The notes: generated by a model not told the origin, from the letters alone. A stretch of 64,000 nt of DNA from Alnus glutinosa (GCF_958979055.1 NC_084897.1:25411128-25475127), one strand, 5' to 3'. Counted from the first letter of the stretch, positions 1 to 12,440 are shown. Numbers and translations: made by a program.

Positions 1-643
1 TGCTCCAAACTTCTTTGCTAATACCTATAAAAGATATCACAAGGTTCAAACTGTTTGTCCTAATTAGCATACACACCTAAACCCTAAACCATCAAATTCA
101 ATTTTACAATAATCTAAGTCTCTCTTGATTCTAAATACCAAGAGCCACAAAATTCAACTTCACAATAAAGTAAATCTCCTTCTGACAAATTAAAAGCCTA
201 TTTGGGGCCACAACCACACTTTTTGGCTAAAAACCACAAACTTACGCTAATATAGTCATTGGCTATCCCATTGCACGAAGATTCACCACAAATTTTCAGA
301 AAAATCGGTCCATCTGGAACCCGAAAGTAGTCAAAGAATTCGTAGTATCGCTGCTGAAATCGGCGATGATCCTGCAAATCCAGACTTCTTATCAAATTTT
401 TATACACAAATTGTGACATAGATTCACGCAATTCAAAGCGAATAGTCCAGAGAGAGGTACGTAGGGAGAGAAGTGATCGAGAGTCTGTTGGAACCAGAGC
501 TCCTCCTTGGTCAAGTAATTGGCGCTTCCGGACAAGCGGTCGAGCGAAGTCCGAGACGGGACGAAGCCATTGTGCTGATGAGCGAAGGTCGATAATATCG
601 TCAACAACACGACCCACGCCACCGTCGACGACGTCAGCCTCAT
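1..643 (-). CDS. EDA2-like: Serine carboxypeptidase S28 family protein, 5' part (partial)
   Basis: The first three exons of a secreted S28 (Pro-X carboxypeptidase/EDA2-like) serine peptidase are visible; the gene continues off the left edge. Exon 1 is 643-461, exon 2 is 371-246 and exon 3 starts at 24, all joined in phase 0 with GT/AG borders. Exon 1 starts with a hydrophobic signal peptide (MRLTSSTVAWVVLLTILSTF) and ends in the S28 entry motif WFQQTLDHFSPY. Exon 2 carries FDYFRVPDGPIFLKICGE and the CNGIANDYIS stretch. Exon 3 resumes with VLAKKFGA, the usual continuation. An upstream in-frame ATG at 685 would add 14 charged residues before the signal peptide, so 643 is preferred. The catalytic Ser, Asp and His lie outside the window. 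Members are extracellular or vacuolar, cleaving after proline. The Arabidopsis relatives EDA2 and At4g36195 are the closest I can name. The family call is firm; the exact orthologue is not. Confidence 0.88.
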
Positions 644-699
644 CGTCGTTCTCAGTGCCCCTTCTCTTCTCTTCTCTTCTTTCAACGGAAAATAACAAA

Positions 700-1276
700 C
701 GCTGACCGTGTAGTTCGAACTTCGGTGGGTTATTGATTGTTCTAGTCCTCTACCTTATGTCTTATGATATACTTCTAAATCAAACATTTCTATGTATTTT
801 CAGTTAAAGGTTTTTTTAGTAAATAATTAGACCTCACAAAAATACAATTAAAAGAGGGACAAAAATAAGTCCAACCAAAAAAGATAAAAAAAAAAAAAAA
901 GACAAAAAGTACTTACAAACCAACATGTGTCCCTTAACACATACTTTTCACATGTTTTTTTTTAATAGCATTAAGAAAAAAGCACGTGAGAATTACATGC
1001 TTTAAAGATATATGTCTATTTATTAGACTTGTTTGTAGAAAGTAACTACAACTCAGTTTGTAACTAATTTCTATTTCTTGGAGTAGATTAAGAGGAATAG
1101 TATTATCTCCATTTTACATAAAATTGAAATGAGTTATTTTATGGTCAGAATTTAATATTAACAATGTAAATGATATTATGTGATAAATATGTTGGCACAC
1201 TATTAAAAAAATTAAATAAATTGACATCATTATCTTGTTAAATGCAATAACATTAAATCATAACCATAAAATTATA
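700..1276. other. Intergenic, upstream of the S28 gene
   Basis: This AT-rich region should hold the promoter of the minus-strand S28 gene. The part around 895-1045 (dry runs of A, then 'cttacaaaccaacatg' and 'cttgtttgtagaaagt') looks like a diverged relative of the fold-back element just to its right. No gene is seen. Confidence 0.5.
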
Positions 1277-1482
1277 GACAAAAATTTCTTACAAATCAAT
1301 TTATAGGATATTTTATACAATCCACATATAAAAGTGATATGCATTATTTAAGAATGTGAGAAGCATACGTTTTTTTTATTAATGCTATTAAAAAAGCTTC
1401 TCACATACCAAGGGACATATGTCAATCTTAGATATGATTTGTATAAAATTTTCTACAAATTGATTTGTAGGAAATTTTTGTC
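1277..1482. mobile_element. Fold-back MITE (about 206 bp)
   Basis: The two halves form one long imperfect inverted repeat. The left end begins GACAAAAATTTCTTACAAATC and the right end reads as its reverse complement, ending GATTTGTAGGAAATTTTTGTC. The centre is the near-palindrome around 1370-1400, with 'ttaatgctattaa' flanked by runs of T and A. There is no coding capacity. The structure fits a non-autonomous DNA transposon; the superfamily was not resolved because no clear target duplication was seen. Confidence 0.7.
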
Positions 1483-1531
1483 CTAAAACCATTCATCTCC
1501 ACTTGAAGATTGATCGACCATCGTTTTATGT

Positions 1532-1712
1532 AGGGACAGATTTATTGGGGATATAGGCGATGGCCCCATCAATTCCTGAAAACAAATGATTTTTTAGGTA
1601 ATATATATAAGGTTAAAAAAAAGAAAAAAAGAAAGAAAGAGTTTATTAGCCCTTACCAATAAATTTTTTTAGCCCCTAACTCTTTTCCATAAGAGTTTTT
1701 GCTCTATCCTTA
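1532..1712. repeat. Fragment of a dispersed 'AGGGACRGA...GGCCCC' repeat
   Basis: This piece begins AGGGACAGATTTATTGGGG, contains GGCGATGGCCCC and runs of TTTTTAGCCCCTAAC, and ends near GCTCTATCCTT. It resembles the ends of the larger element at 16537-17467 and the short piece at 6157-6330. It is probably a relic of the same non-autonomous DNA transposon group. Confidence 0.4.
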
Positions 1713-1839
1713 ATTGTACGTGGTTGATCACTAAGAAGATGAAATTGAATTACATTGGACTAATTTATTTTCGAGTAGCTTAAGGTCCGAGGCCTAAATA
1801 GTTGAAGTAAGTGAATCATATACCACACTTTTCTATAAT

Positions 1840-2300
1840 TCAAACTAGGAGTATATATGCGTGTGGATATTAACTGTTCATATCCAATATCCACATATGC
1901 GGAGAATGGTTTTAGAATATACAGATACAATAATCGTATCCGCATACATTTTACATATAATATATATTTTGTATATTTTTATATACACATAATATTTAAT
2001 AAATTCACAAAAACGATGTCGTTTTGGATTAATTATATGTTATGTTTACATTAGTTTTGTTTGTTTTGTTGTGTTACTTTCTCGTGTAACATTTGGTTTA
2101 TTTTTAAAATCGTTCAAAATAAGCCATAATTAATGCTCAAATAATATGCAGATAATGGATAATAATCACGATAATCGTGCGAGTGCAGTTAGTAAAAATA
2201 TGAAGCGAATATCTAAAAGTGACATCATCACATTTTATAAATGCGCATACGAATATTACAAATAACCACGTTCGCATCGACGTTTACACCCTAATTCAAA
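1840..2300. repeat. AT-rich dispersed repeat with TATCCGCATA-type motifs
   Basis: The region has repeated short motifs (TATCCAATATCCACATATGCGG, AATCGTATCCGCATAC, then ATAATCACGATAATCG) and a CGATGTCGTTTTGG box, ending in GACGTTTACACCCTA. This looks like an old transposable element. No open reading frame of substance is present. Its boundaries were not established. Confidence 0.35.
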
Positions 2301-2329
2301 CACCTTAATTAAGAAGAATTTCAATCCAA

Positions 2330-3160
2330 GAGAGATAAACGGGGTGGTGGACCAACCCAGCCCAGCCCAGCCCAGCAGCCACTTTATTTAATGTACAAAA
2401 ATGATTAAACATAATTTCCGTTAGAATATGAAGTTTTGTGGGTCGATAAAACTGAATTAAATTACAGCTTGCTATATTATTTCCTTTTTGTTGGTAAGTG
2501 GGTCAGACATGGAGATCCTGGATCTGCCACGTCAGCGTTCAAGCCCAAGTCCCAGAACCTGGAAAATTCCAGTCTGTTGTGAATGGTCCGAAGTCCAAAT
2601 GCAGACAATTGGTGCTCCAGTTATAAAACCCGTGATCGTGGGGCCCTTTTTTCAGAGGAATTGTGGGCCACTAGATTTTGATCGATGCGGAGAACAATTG
2701 GGGCGTATTGTGCAAACAAGGATTCCAGATGCTTCGCTTTGTTGAAAAGGGAAGTTTCCCCATGGCCCCAACCCAAAAGAACAAAAGAAGAAGTTTCTCA
2801 TCGTTTTCTTTCCACCGTTATTATTTATTTTTTAACCGATTGAATTTGAAACAAGAAATAATGGGCATTCGATTTTATTTTATTTTTTTAATTTTTCTTT
2901 TCTTTTCTAAGATTGCCTACAGCCCGACACGAGAACTATAAACATGATATTACGCAGTAAATGTCTTGTCATATCATTTAATTTTTTTTAAAAAAATGGT
3001 GTGACATTGTATAAACAGTGAGATAAAACAAAATAAAATCATAATCATAAAAAGACTCATCACATTTTCTATTGGAATGTAGATGTTCCTTGTCCACAAT
3101 AGTATCAAGGTTGGGTAGGTTGGCGAGATGAAAATAAATAGATGAAAAAAAGGCCTATGA
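2330..3160. other. Intergenic with no recognisable gene
   Basis: The region includes a short (CCCAG)n tract at about 2357-2377 and a less AT-rich stretch at 2500-2780. Open frames there (up to 87 codons) show no family motif and overlap each other in different frames. I see no gene. Confidence 0.4.
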
Positions 3161-3249
3161 TGTGACTAGGTAGGAGCATTGCCACCCTACTTAGCCCAAC
3201 GACCCTACACAACTGCATCTATGTGGTTGAATATGCTCGAGACCAAGTA

Positions 3250-3832
3250 GCCACGCTTCGGGATTGAGATCCCTTGCAATTTTTAGGAATTGTAGGCTTG
3301 CAATTTGTAATAAATGGTTTAGAATAAGCCATGTCATAATGAGACTCGAGAAAACAAAGCTTTGCCCCAATGGGGTGGCTAGACAACTTTCAAAGAAGTG
3401 ATTTAGTCACCCCAACATATTTTGGAATGATTGGACACCCTCAAAATAGGATGCGTGGTTGAAGCACCCATAATGCAATTCTTTTTTAAGGAGAGGGGAG
3501 GGGTTTGGCCCACCCCTCACCTAGAGGGAGTAGTCCACCACCTTAAAAATCAAGTTGAAAATGCCTGACCGCCCCCAAAACTATGTTTTGAGAGTAGTCC
3601 AACCATCCCCTTATCTTGAAGGGGTTATTAGCAACCTCCGGCACATTAGAGGTAGTTAACCACCCCAAAATAAGTTGGGGCGGCCGGGACCACTCCAAAA
3701 CATTTTGGGGCGATCTAGCTACCTTGTTGGATTTCTGTTGTGGCTTGTCCCTAGACGCACATTATGAACGAATGACCAAGATTGAGCAAATTACAAGCCC
3801 TTATAATTTCTAAGAATTTCAGAAGATTTTAA
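3250..3832. repeat. Transposon-like repeat with CACCCC/GGGGTGG interior
   Basis: The ends are imperfect inverted repeats: CCTTGCAATTTTTAGGAATTG on the left against the reverse complement of TTATAATTTCTAAGAATTTC on the right. The interior is full of CCACCCC and GGGGTGG blocks. Similar sequence occurs at 10130-10400, 39190-39330 and 39805-40200. It is probably a non-autonomous DNA transposon family. Ends and target duplication are not certain. Confidence 0.45.
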
Positions 3833-3911
3833 TATAGGACCCTATCGTGGTTGGTTGGGGTTGTGTCTAACCGACCACCCAACCTAACCAAACCCTATTG
3901 TGACTAGGTAG

Positions 3912-5031
3912 AAGGGCTGTACAAGTGATTACGGTTAGTGGTTATTAGTTAAAACCGCTAACCGCAATCGCCTAAGGCGATTATTAAATTTTAACAACTA
4001 TAACCGCCTCCGCCTAGACAATTAGTGGTTATTATGTTTATAACCAGTGGTTTAAAAAACGTTTTTTAACGTGGGCTATGAGCCGATTTTGGTTCCGGTT
4101 TGAGTCGGATTTGAGCCAGTTTTTTCATATACAAATCCATAACATTAGTACAAAAATTACAAAATTACCAAATCTAAATACAAATTCAAATACAAATCCA
4201 AACATTAGTACATTAAAACTCTAAAATCAATCCAAATACAAATCCAATCATTAGTTCATTACAACTCTAAAATCAAACCAAAAGCCAAAAACACCAACAT
4301 TTCAAATGACAAATCCAACTTGCATGAAGCCAAATCCAAATAAACACCAACATTTCAAGGGTAGAGCTGTAGGCAGTCAACCTTTAAAAGAAGATTGCCC
4401 CTGGAAAATTCTCAAACTCCCATTTGGTTAGAGATTAGAGAAAACGAAAAACCTAAAACAAACAATTCAAAAATCAAAATCACATGAACAAAAAATCGCA
4501 CACACCTTAAAGCTATTTGCGAAACAAAAAACAAAAATAAACAGGGATAAAGTGAAACTTCAAAATTTCAAAGAGAGAGTGAGAAACCCCAGATGGGTCC
4601 ATAGACTCCGTGCCTATTGACTACTGATTCGCTGAAGCTGAGATGAGAGAGAGAGAGAGAGACGAGAGACTGATGCACTAACTAGAGACAAGATATACAA
4701 CTACACGTGCCAATAGGGCCATGGCTACACTGAGCAGAGAAGAGAGAGACACGAGCATTGAACAAATTGACAGATTATGAGACTTTGTGAGAAGTGAGTT
4801 ATGGCACAGAGGAGACGAGAGTAATTTTGAGAGGAGGTGAGAGATCAAATTAGGTTTTTTAAATTTTATGTATAATGTGTAATGAAATGGCGTCATTTTA
4901 GTATTAAAAATACCAAAACGACGATATGCTACTAGGCTTGTTAGTCATGTGTGTGAATATATAATATAATATATAATGGTAGGCGATTAACGGTTATGGG
5001 ACAGTTATAACGACGCCATCCGTACAGGCCT
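3912..5031. mobile_element. Non-autonomous DNA transposon with 9-bp target duplication
   Basis: The element runs from AAGGGCTGTAC to GTACAGGCCT, so its ends are imperfect terminal inverted repeats built on AGGNCTGTAC. Exactly at both sides lies ACTAGGTAG (3903-3911 and 5032-5040), a 9-bp direct repeat. The interior carries subterminal CCGCTAACCGC / GGCGATTAACGG stretches, a GA microsatellite at about 4646-4663, and no transposase reading frame. A 9-bp duplication suggests Mutator-like mobilisation; an 8-bp hAT duplication would also fit. A caution is that TGTGACTAGGTAG also occurs nearby at 3171. Confidence 0.7.
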
Positions 5032-5159
5032 ACTAGGTAGGGTCACAACGTGGGGCAATTTTTCTCTATCTTATTTTTGTTTGTTTGCTTATCTTTTATT
5101 TACTTTTTCCATTTAGAGGGGTAAAAATATATTTAGCCGTGCTTTTTATTTTTTAATTA

Positions 5160-5805
5160 TACAGAAAAAGTAGCAGATGTTTTACATTACAAAAATATGA
5201 TAGCGCCACCCATCAGGGAGAACACCCCTCCTCACTTGTGGGGCGAGGACAAGGTCACCTTCCTGTTTGTACGGTTGTATCCTCAGTCACACAGCTTCAG
5301 CTAGAGTGGGTACGATTAGTTCCAGACCTTTGGAAGTACACTTTGAAGGAGTAAATGAAGAACAGCTAGAAATTAAGGTGACTTTCTGGCATTATTCTCA
5401 AGCTTCCTCATGATGTCCTAAGCATATCAAGAAATCCCATTATGCAAATTGTACGAGATATCACTTTCAACAAGAGTGGTAAGAGCACTAGGTTCTGCAG
5501 AAATGAGTGCTCATAAAACTCTCAACAGTTGCAAAGATATCCATGTCTTCATTGGAGTGAACTATAATCTTTTTGCATTACAATGTAAGATATATGAATG
5601 CTGTCGAACCGCCATTCAGAACAACTAAGCAACACTTGGTGGCACGCATATCCCCATGCCTTGGCGAAAAGGTAAACATGAGGAGAAGTTCCGCCACACA
5701 AAACTTGCAGCTAATGGAAGTATGGTTGAAAGTCAGCTAACTCCTCTGCTGGCATGAATGAAAGAGATGGTGCAAGATCCCGGCCTCCAGGTTTCTTTTT
5801 TTAAT
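5160..5805 (-). other. Exon- or UTR-like stretch, possibly the 3' end of a minus-strand transcript
   Basis: On the minus strand a short open frame runs from about 5796 (KPGGRDLAPSL...) to a stop after EELADFQPYFH. A less AT-rich stretch resembling a 3' UTR follows. A splice acceptor AAAAAAAG sits just before it but lacks a good pyrimidine tract. It could be the last exon of the B-box gene upstream (exon 4 ends in phase 0, as required) or a relic of another gene. It does not match the usual BBX18/19 tail, so the link is weak. Confidence 0.25.
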
Positions 5806-6156
5806 CATTGATCCTAAGAAAAACGAGTTCCTATTTCTTAAAAATTCTGATCACAAATCAGTTTTACATGCTTAAACAAAGAAAATGCCCCCAGAGATTC
5901 TATACGTATCAAGGAAAGATGGGCTTGGATGTCCCAACAAAATAGAATGGTTCTGTTCATGAATATAAACATTGTTTTTAGAGTTGCAATCTGATTTCTT
6001 AGGATCTTCCGATTTTAGGACTCATCTTTCTCCTAAAAGCCAAAAGAGCCAGTTAGAATTATCAGAATGTAGAGTGACCTATCAAGAACCAAACTGTAAT
6101 TTGTCTCAAATTCTACAGTTTCTGGCAACATGAATACTTTTCATGTATACTGTGGA

Positions 6157-6330
6157 TAGGGACGGAACTACTTACGCCCTTGGGGAACCGGGTCATTATC
6201 CCCCCAAGTATTTAAATTTGCCACTAAATTTTATACTTTTTATGACAAACTCTTTAAAATTAATTTTTTACCCCCCTAGAAAGTGGTTTTTTAGTCCCCC
6301 ACACCTTAATTTCTGGTTCTGGCCCTGACC
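6157..6330. repeat. Short 'AGGGACGGAAC...GGCCCT' repeat
   Basis: The left end AGGGACGGAACTACTTACG and the reverse complement of the right end (AGGGCCAGAACCAGAAATT) form imperfect inverted repeats around a CCCC-rich interior. It belongs with the pieces at 1532-1712 and 16537-17467. Confidence 0.5.
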
Positions 6331-6990
6331 GCGGATAATAAATGTGTAATATATACCTTGGTCTGAGTCAGCAGTAGATATCATATCTCCTTTTTATTTT
6401 GTCAAATCTACTAATCTCATATCATGAACAATAATAATGATGAAATGCAAGCAAAGGATATTTATTAAGGAATTTTAACCCTATTCTTCCTCTACCACAA
6501 CAATGATCATACTGAACTTATGAATCTTAGAAGACTGTTAACCTTCGATCTACATTCCCAACTTCAACTACATGAACTGGGAAAATTGTCAATTTCTCTG
6601 TTTACTCTCTGTCTAGACAAAATTATTGAAATGGACTTTATCCATTAGATTTTTCTCCATTACGTGGAAAACTTACATTACTACATTGAAGCCTACCTAT
6701 CCAAAATCCCTATCCAACAGCCATGGCCAGGCACTATATAAATGCACACAGCTAGTTAGTCCAATTGAACATATATGACCAATTTAGAATACTGAGTTTA
6801 ATCTTTCAGCATATATTGACTGGCTAAATCTTGCCAACTAAATCCATTTGAGGGGTAAATTTGTTCACTAAGTGATATGGATCACCCATTCCATTACTTT
6901 GGGAGGTGAAAATATGCTTTTAATAAATCAAGATCCATGTTAAAATAAGTAGATAAAAAGATAAGTTGCAGAAAATATAATTAGTCTCAC

Positions 6991-8389
6991 CTGATTGTTT
7001 GATGCTTGTTCGTGCATCCGGTGAGGCTTCATATTCAAATCAATCATTTTATCCATCTTGGAATGCCGATCAGCATCAGCATCTGAAATTGGAACAGGAG
7101 AGGCCCTGTGATTTTGCTGGTTCTCTCCCATTGTCAGCTTAGGTGGCATAGTTTGTCCTCTTCTGGTCTCACCTGGATCCACAGGTAGTGGAACTGGCTC
7201 CTCAAGATGACCAGGTTTATCCCCTGGAAACTATAGAAGAATTAAAGAATGTAAGTTCTGTGGGGAATTTCACAAAACAGAAGAGCATGACTCCATTTTC
7301 TCTGCAGTGACAAACCTCAACTCTCTGCCTCAATAGAAGATATCTTCCATGCGTTCTTTTACCTCCAACGTGAACAATCATGTCACATTGCAAACACAGG
7401 GAACTCCCGTCTACCTCACAGTAAAAGAAAGCTACAAACAGGTTTCCAACAGAAGAAACGTAAGCTTGAAATCCTTCTACCAAACACAAGAGGCATATTT
7501 CTGAAAATCAAATGGAAGAGTCAAAAAGTAAAAAGAGACATGCATACCAGGTGCATTTTCACATATGTCACAGCGGGGAACATCACTGGGACTCGCAAGA
7601 CCAACCCGTACATGCCGGCTAGCAAGCTTATTGCACATGTGAACCTGCCACTCCCATTAACAGCTAAACCATTGCCGTAAGATGTTGACCAGGGCAGTCA
7701 AGAATAACACAGAACATTTTGATTCCAAATTTTCAATAAGCTTGAACAAAATTTTTTCTATGAGAATATGTAAAGAAGAATATAGAAAAATAACCCATTT
7801 CAATCCCCACTCCGTTCTTCTCAAAGATATGCCATAATGTGTTGACAATAAGAACTAATGACAAAGGAAATTACACGTTCTACACAATTTAGTCCAAGGT
7901 GACTAATGTCATACACCATACAACCATACCAAAGTGCAAACTTGTATCCAACTTCTTCAATTTATAGGATAACCGTGATCCACGAAGGCATGCTCACAAC
8001 TCAAAATGTCATTCCATGCATAAATTTCACAACTTTAAGAGAGAAATCATGCAAGAATATTGCGCCCTAACAACATAAACCCTTTCAGCTAACACTATCG
8101 CTTATGCACAAGAGACTAGACCAGAAAGTAGAGATTATATGGGTAACATCCAAAAGTAACTAATAATTGGCTAAACAAGTAATCGCAAAAGAAACCCAAC
8201 AAGAATTAAAGGAAGAATCACAAATACTAAACCCAATAAATTAACAAGAACTAAGAACGAGTAATTAGAAGAACTAGAACCACGAAAAAACAAGACCTTT
8301 TCGTCGCAGGAACGGCAAAGAGTGGCCTCGTCGGCAGCACAAAACACGATAGCGGCCGCGCTCTCGCAAGCGTCACAAATTGTTCGCAT
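6991..8389 (-). CDS. BBX19-like: Double B-box zinc-finger transcription factor (BBX18/BBX19 type)
   Basis: Four exons are clear: 8389-8297, 7644-7548, 7431-7316 and 7230-6991, with GT/AG borders, giving 182 residues. B-box 1 has C5, C8, C17, D20, C25, C28, H33 and H42 ([10 protein letters not shown]... [14 protein letters not shown]). B-box 2 follows at about residues 56-98 ([17 protein letters not shown]). The tail has FPGDKPG and a conserved [12 protein letters not shown] motif and no CCT domain, which places it in the double-B-box group. Arabidopsis BBX18 and BBX19 are nuclear regulators of photomorphogenesis, warmth response and flowering (BBX19 binds CONSTANS). The last coding exon after ...ASNNQ at 6991 was not found with confidence. 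Reading through the donor would stop at 6940 after an unrelated hydrophobic tail. The 5' leader lies just above 8389 and may contain an intron. Confidence 0.9.
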
Positions 8390-8429
8390 CCTTAATTCCT
8401 TCCGCTCTCATCTCTCTTGCACCAACCAA

Positions 8430-9360
8430 TATATAATAACAACAATTCCATGAACTTCCGAATTAGCAAGCGACACCCAAACCAAACCAAACCCAACTAA
8501 AGCCTCATAAACAAAACGCACCCAGAATAAGACACAAATCCACAATCCCACCACAAAATCTAGATGTCTGCAATGATGAGGGAAGACAACGATTTTTTTG
8601 AGGGTTGGGGACCTGGGGAGATTCGAGAATGCCGTGTTTGTGTTTGTGTGTGAATTTAACAAGGAAATAATTCATGGGATTTGTCAACTTTGTTCCCACG
8701 AGTTCTCTCCGTGGCCACATGCTTCAAAAGCAGTGTGTTGCTGACAGCGACCGTTCGTTTATTGTCGCCCACCGGTTTAGATATCTGGCTGGGGCCCATT
8801 TCACTCAGTTATGTGAAGCAACGCTTGCTTCTTGGGCCATCTCTGCCACTCGTTGAAGCGCAGCCGCACGCTAGGCATCTTCCTGGTGCTTGATTTCAAT
8901 CCGAACCAAATGGAAGTCTCTACAGTTGTGGCGTAAAGAAACAAATCTCACTTACCCAAGAAAGAGAAAAAAAAATCCCCCTCAATCACCGTAATTGGCA
9001 CGTACAAACTTTTGGTCCAAACTTATTTCAATTCACAACTCACGGATAGATATTTTCTGCTGGTGCTACAATTCAGACCGACCGTAAAGCTACAATTCCA
9101 AGCCAAGTTGCCATATGGTATGGTAGAGTTTTTATACGGTCTAGTTACCTATTCAAGTTTGTCACGGACAATCCCTCTCCTTCTTCTGACACGTAAATTT
9201 CATAAATATTCTCTCACACTTAGCAATTTCAATAACAAATTGCTTGAAATCCAAATTCCTAACTTACGTACGTTTAAAGAGCAATGTCATATGCAGGACT
9301 TATATTCCCGACTCATATTCCCTTTCATTCTTAAATATAATGTGACTTTGTTTGATCTAA
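8430..9360. other. Intergenic, upstream of the B-box gene
   Basis: This should contain the promoter and 5' UTR of the minus-strand B-box gene. The open frames (for example 9012-9398, 128 codons) have no family motif and a composition like non-coding DNA. No gene is supported. Confidence 0.4.
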
Positions 9361-9364
9361 GCTT

Positions 9365-9787
<423 letters not shown>

Positions 9788-10129
9788 TAATTGATTTCAT
9801 GTTACGTCAATTTGTGTTTAAAAAGTAACGTTATATGCAAGACTTCTATTCTCTTTTATTTTTAAAATATGACGTGACTTTTAAAATTATCATTGAATTT
9901 GTGATGAATTATAATTATAATTTTTTTTTTATGATAATAATTTTAAAAATTACATCACTCTTTGAGAATAAATCTCTTACATATAACATTACTCAAATTT
10001 AAAATTTGTATGATTATCATGAACAAGCACAAATTATCTCTCAATGATTGGAGATAAAGGTGAAATATTTATCTTATTGCAATTACAGATGTGGATCTAT
10101 TCATATAAGCATCCGAAATAAAGGGTAGT

Positions 10130-10450
10130 AGATATGCCCTTAGGTGTGGTGGGGTCGGTTTACTCCCGGCTAGTTAATTGTTTTTCCCTTCGACGAAGGT
10201 AGGGTGGTTAACCACCATAGCCTCTTTTGAGGAGGTGTTTCAACCATTCTTAATTTATATTTTTGAGGTAGTCGGCCCCTTTTTTGGAAATGGATGAGGG
10301 TGGTTGTGCAACCCTATTCAAATCATATCCCAAAGGCTAATCAAGCCACACCCTCAAAGTTAAGAAATTGCGGCTCTATATCCTAGTTAAAGTAGCGCAT
10401 GTGATAGCTTAGAGAAATGGGCAACCGCCTACAAAGCTTAATGTAGTGGC
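10130..10450. repeat. Repeat with GGGTGGTTAACCACC motifs
   Basis: The sequence shares the GGTGG/CCACC-rich interior of the repeat at 3250-3832. It is interpreted as another, more decayed copy. Between here and 11470 I see only AT-rich non-coding DNA and poly-A tracts. Confidence 0.35.
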
Positions 10451-11477
10451 TGTTCATGATTATGAGACAATAATTTTCTTTATACTATAAATATTCCTGA
10501 ACGAAATTAGAATTTCTCGTAAGGGGGGTGTGTAAAAAGTGTGTAAATTTGAGTATTTTTGTAACACATCCTTTTCTTGTTAGGGACAAAGAATAAATGA
10601 AAGGCTAAACCTAACATATTAACAGTACTCGAGATATTGAACTATAATTCTTTTTTGTGCTATACACGAGCCATCGATTATCAGACCTACAATACTTCAA
10701 TGGTACATGGTATTTATGTTATATTTGGACAACGTTTCTTCTAAATAGGGTTGGAGGAAATTTTTCTAATCTAATCTATTAAATTAACATCTGATAGTCT
10801 GTGATTAACATAGACAAATACCGTATAATAGTTTTCGGACTATAAATGAACAACATTCCCTCTAGCATCACCTATAGTAACTTGGCTTGGAATGATAACG
10901 GCGAAAATATATAGTAGCAACAATTAAAACGTTAACACCAACAATGATCGTGTCATAAAATTATTGGACCGAGCCATTTATTTGGCCAATTTTTTTGAAG
11001 TTATTAGATTTTATCTTGCGAGGTTTGTGCTAGATTCCTTGCCTGGTGCCCTACTCCCTCTTTTTTGTGCTCTTTTCTTTAATTAATGAAATCTTGACAC
11101 AATCCAAAAAAAAAAAAAAACCACAATCCTCTAAAACAGCGATGGCTGGCACAACATTGGGGGACAATATCCCTACCATGATAAATAATTTCTTGCATGT
11201 AGGCAGCTTCCATCAATGGGAAGCTTCCTTAAAGGAAATATTGACACAATCCAAAGCCACATATTGGCTTCGAACTATATATTACAAAATAGTACTATTA
11301 TTTTCAATCTTACAATCTTACAATCTTTATTCCAAAAACCAGATAAACAAATATAAAAACCCTTTTCAAAGCAAGACACATGACCATAATAAAACCCTGT
11401 TATACATTTGCAGCATGACAACTTTGTTTAAACAAACAAAAGAAGGTGAAATTGTTTTTCACTCTTTTTTGGAACTT

Positions 11478-12353
11478 TTAGAATGAAAAGTTCATCATGT
11501 CCATGCTCAAGCTCTCCATCATCACATTCTCCATGAATCCACAGCTGGTTGGTGCCTTCTTGAAGCTTTGCCCTCTGGGCTTGAATGCACAGGAGGAGAT
11601 AGGAATTACAGGAATGTTCTCGCAGTTGCAGAGCTCGATCATGTACCCATCTGGATCATGGAAGAACACCTGCTCCACCTTGGCCCCTTCTTCCTCTACA
11701 ACAGCTGTGACATACCTCATCCCCATATCTTGCAGCCTCTTCATAACAAGTCCAACATCCGTACACTGTTCAAAACAAATGCTTTTCGTTATAAACATAT
11801 AGAATTCGACAGTGCAATTGGGGTAAATAGTCCCTAAAAAGGAGGCTAGGGAACCCACTTTTCTTTTTCAAATTTTACCTGGAAGGAGATGTGGTTGTCC
11901 TTGGGATTAATTGGTCGCAATTCATTGATGGTGTCATACTCATCGATTGATGGGTTCTCAATTAAGTGTATCCCAATGCCGTAATTGTACAACCTGCATA
12001 AAATCAGACAAATGTGATTAATACACTGTCAGTGAAAATGCAAAAAGGTTTCATATTTCCAGAAAACAGATCTTTCTTGCAAAAATTCTCTTTGTAATAA
12101 CTATAAAGTTTAATGGGTTTTAAAGCATGTTTTCCCAAAAGATGAACACAAAAGCTGGGATAGAGAGGGATTGGAAAGCTAACCAAGCTCCATTGAAATT
12201 GAAAGAAGAGGGGCGTTTGATGAGAACAAAGCCCAAGACGTCTTCATAGAAACGCACTGAATCCCACACTGATCTACACAACAAAGACACATGGTTCAAT
12301 GAGAGCAGAGGCAGAGCCTCGTAGCTGCTTACTTCCTCTATCTCCATTTTCAT
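11478..12353 (-). CDS. GLYI4/GLYI7-like: Glyoxalase I family (VOC superfamily) protein
   Basis: Three exons, 12353-12184, 11993-11879 and 11765-11478, join in frame to a complete 190-residue protein ending ...MMNFSF. The single VOC fold spans about residues 16-140: LNHVSLLCRSVWDSVRFYEDVLGF at the start (split here by its His21 metal-ligand position), RPINPKDNHISFQ in the middle and HDPDGYMIELCNCEN at the end. The C-terminal tail is short and divergent. This architecture matches the plant group around Arabidopsis At1g15380 and At1g80160. Those proteins are stress- and jasmonate-linked, and classical lactoylglutathione lyase activity is doubtful for several of them. The start is the first ATG after the TATA box at 12441-12448. 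A second ATG two codons on would also do. The protein is probably cytosolic, as no targeting peptide is seen. Confidence 0.9.
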
Positions 12354-12440
12354 TCTGTTTTTGTTTTTTGGCTCTCACTTGCACTCACCTTGCCTTTTCT
12401 TTACTTTCTTGAATGCATGAACCACATTACTGGGATGCTC

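Noticed and set aside
2488..2941. Two overlapping plus-strand frames of 85 and 87 codons
   Set aside because: They overlap in different frames, the second is largely poly-Phe from T runs, and neither has a known motif.
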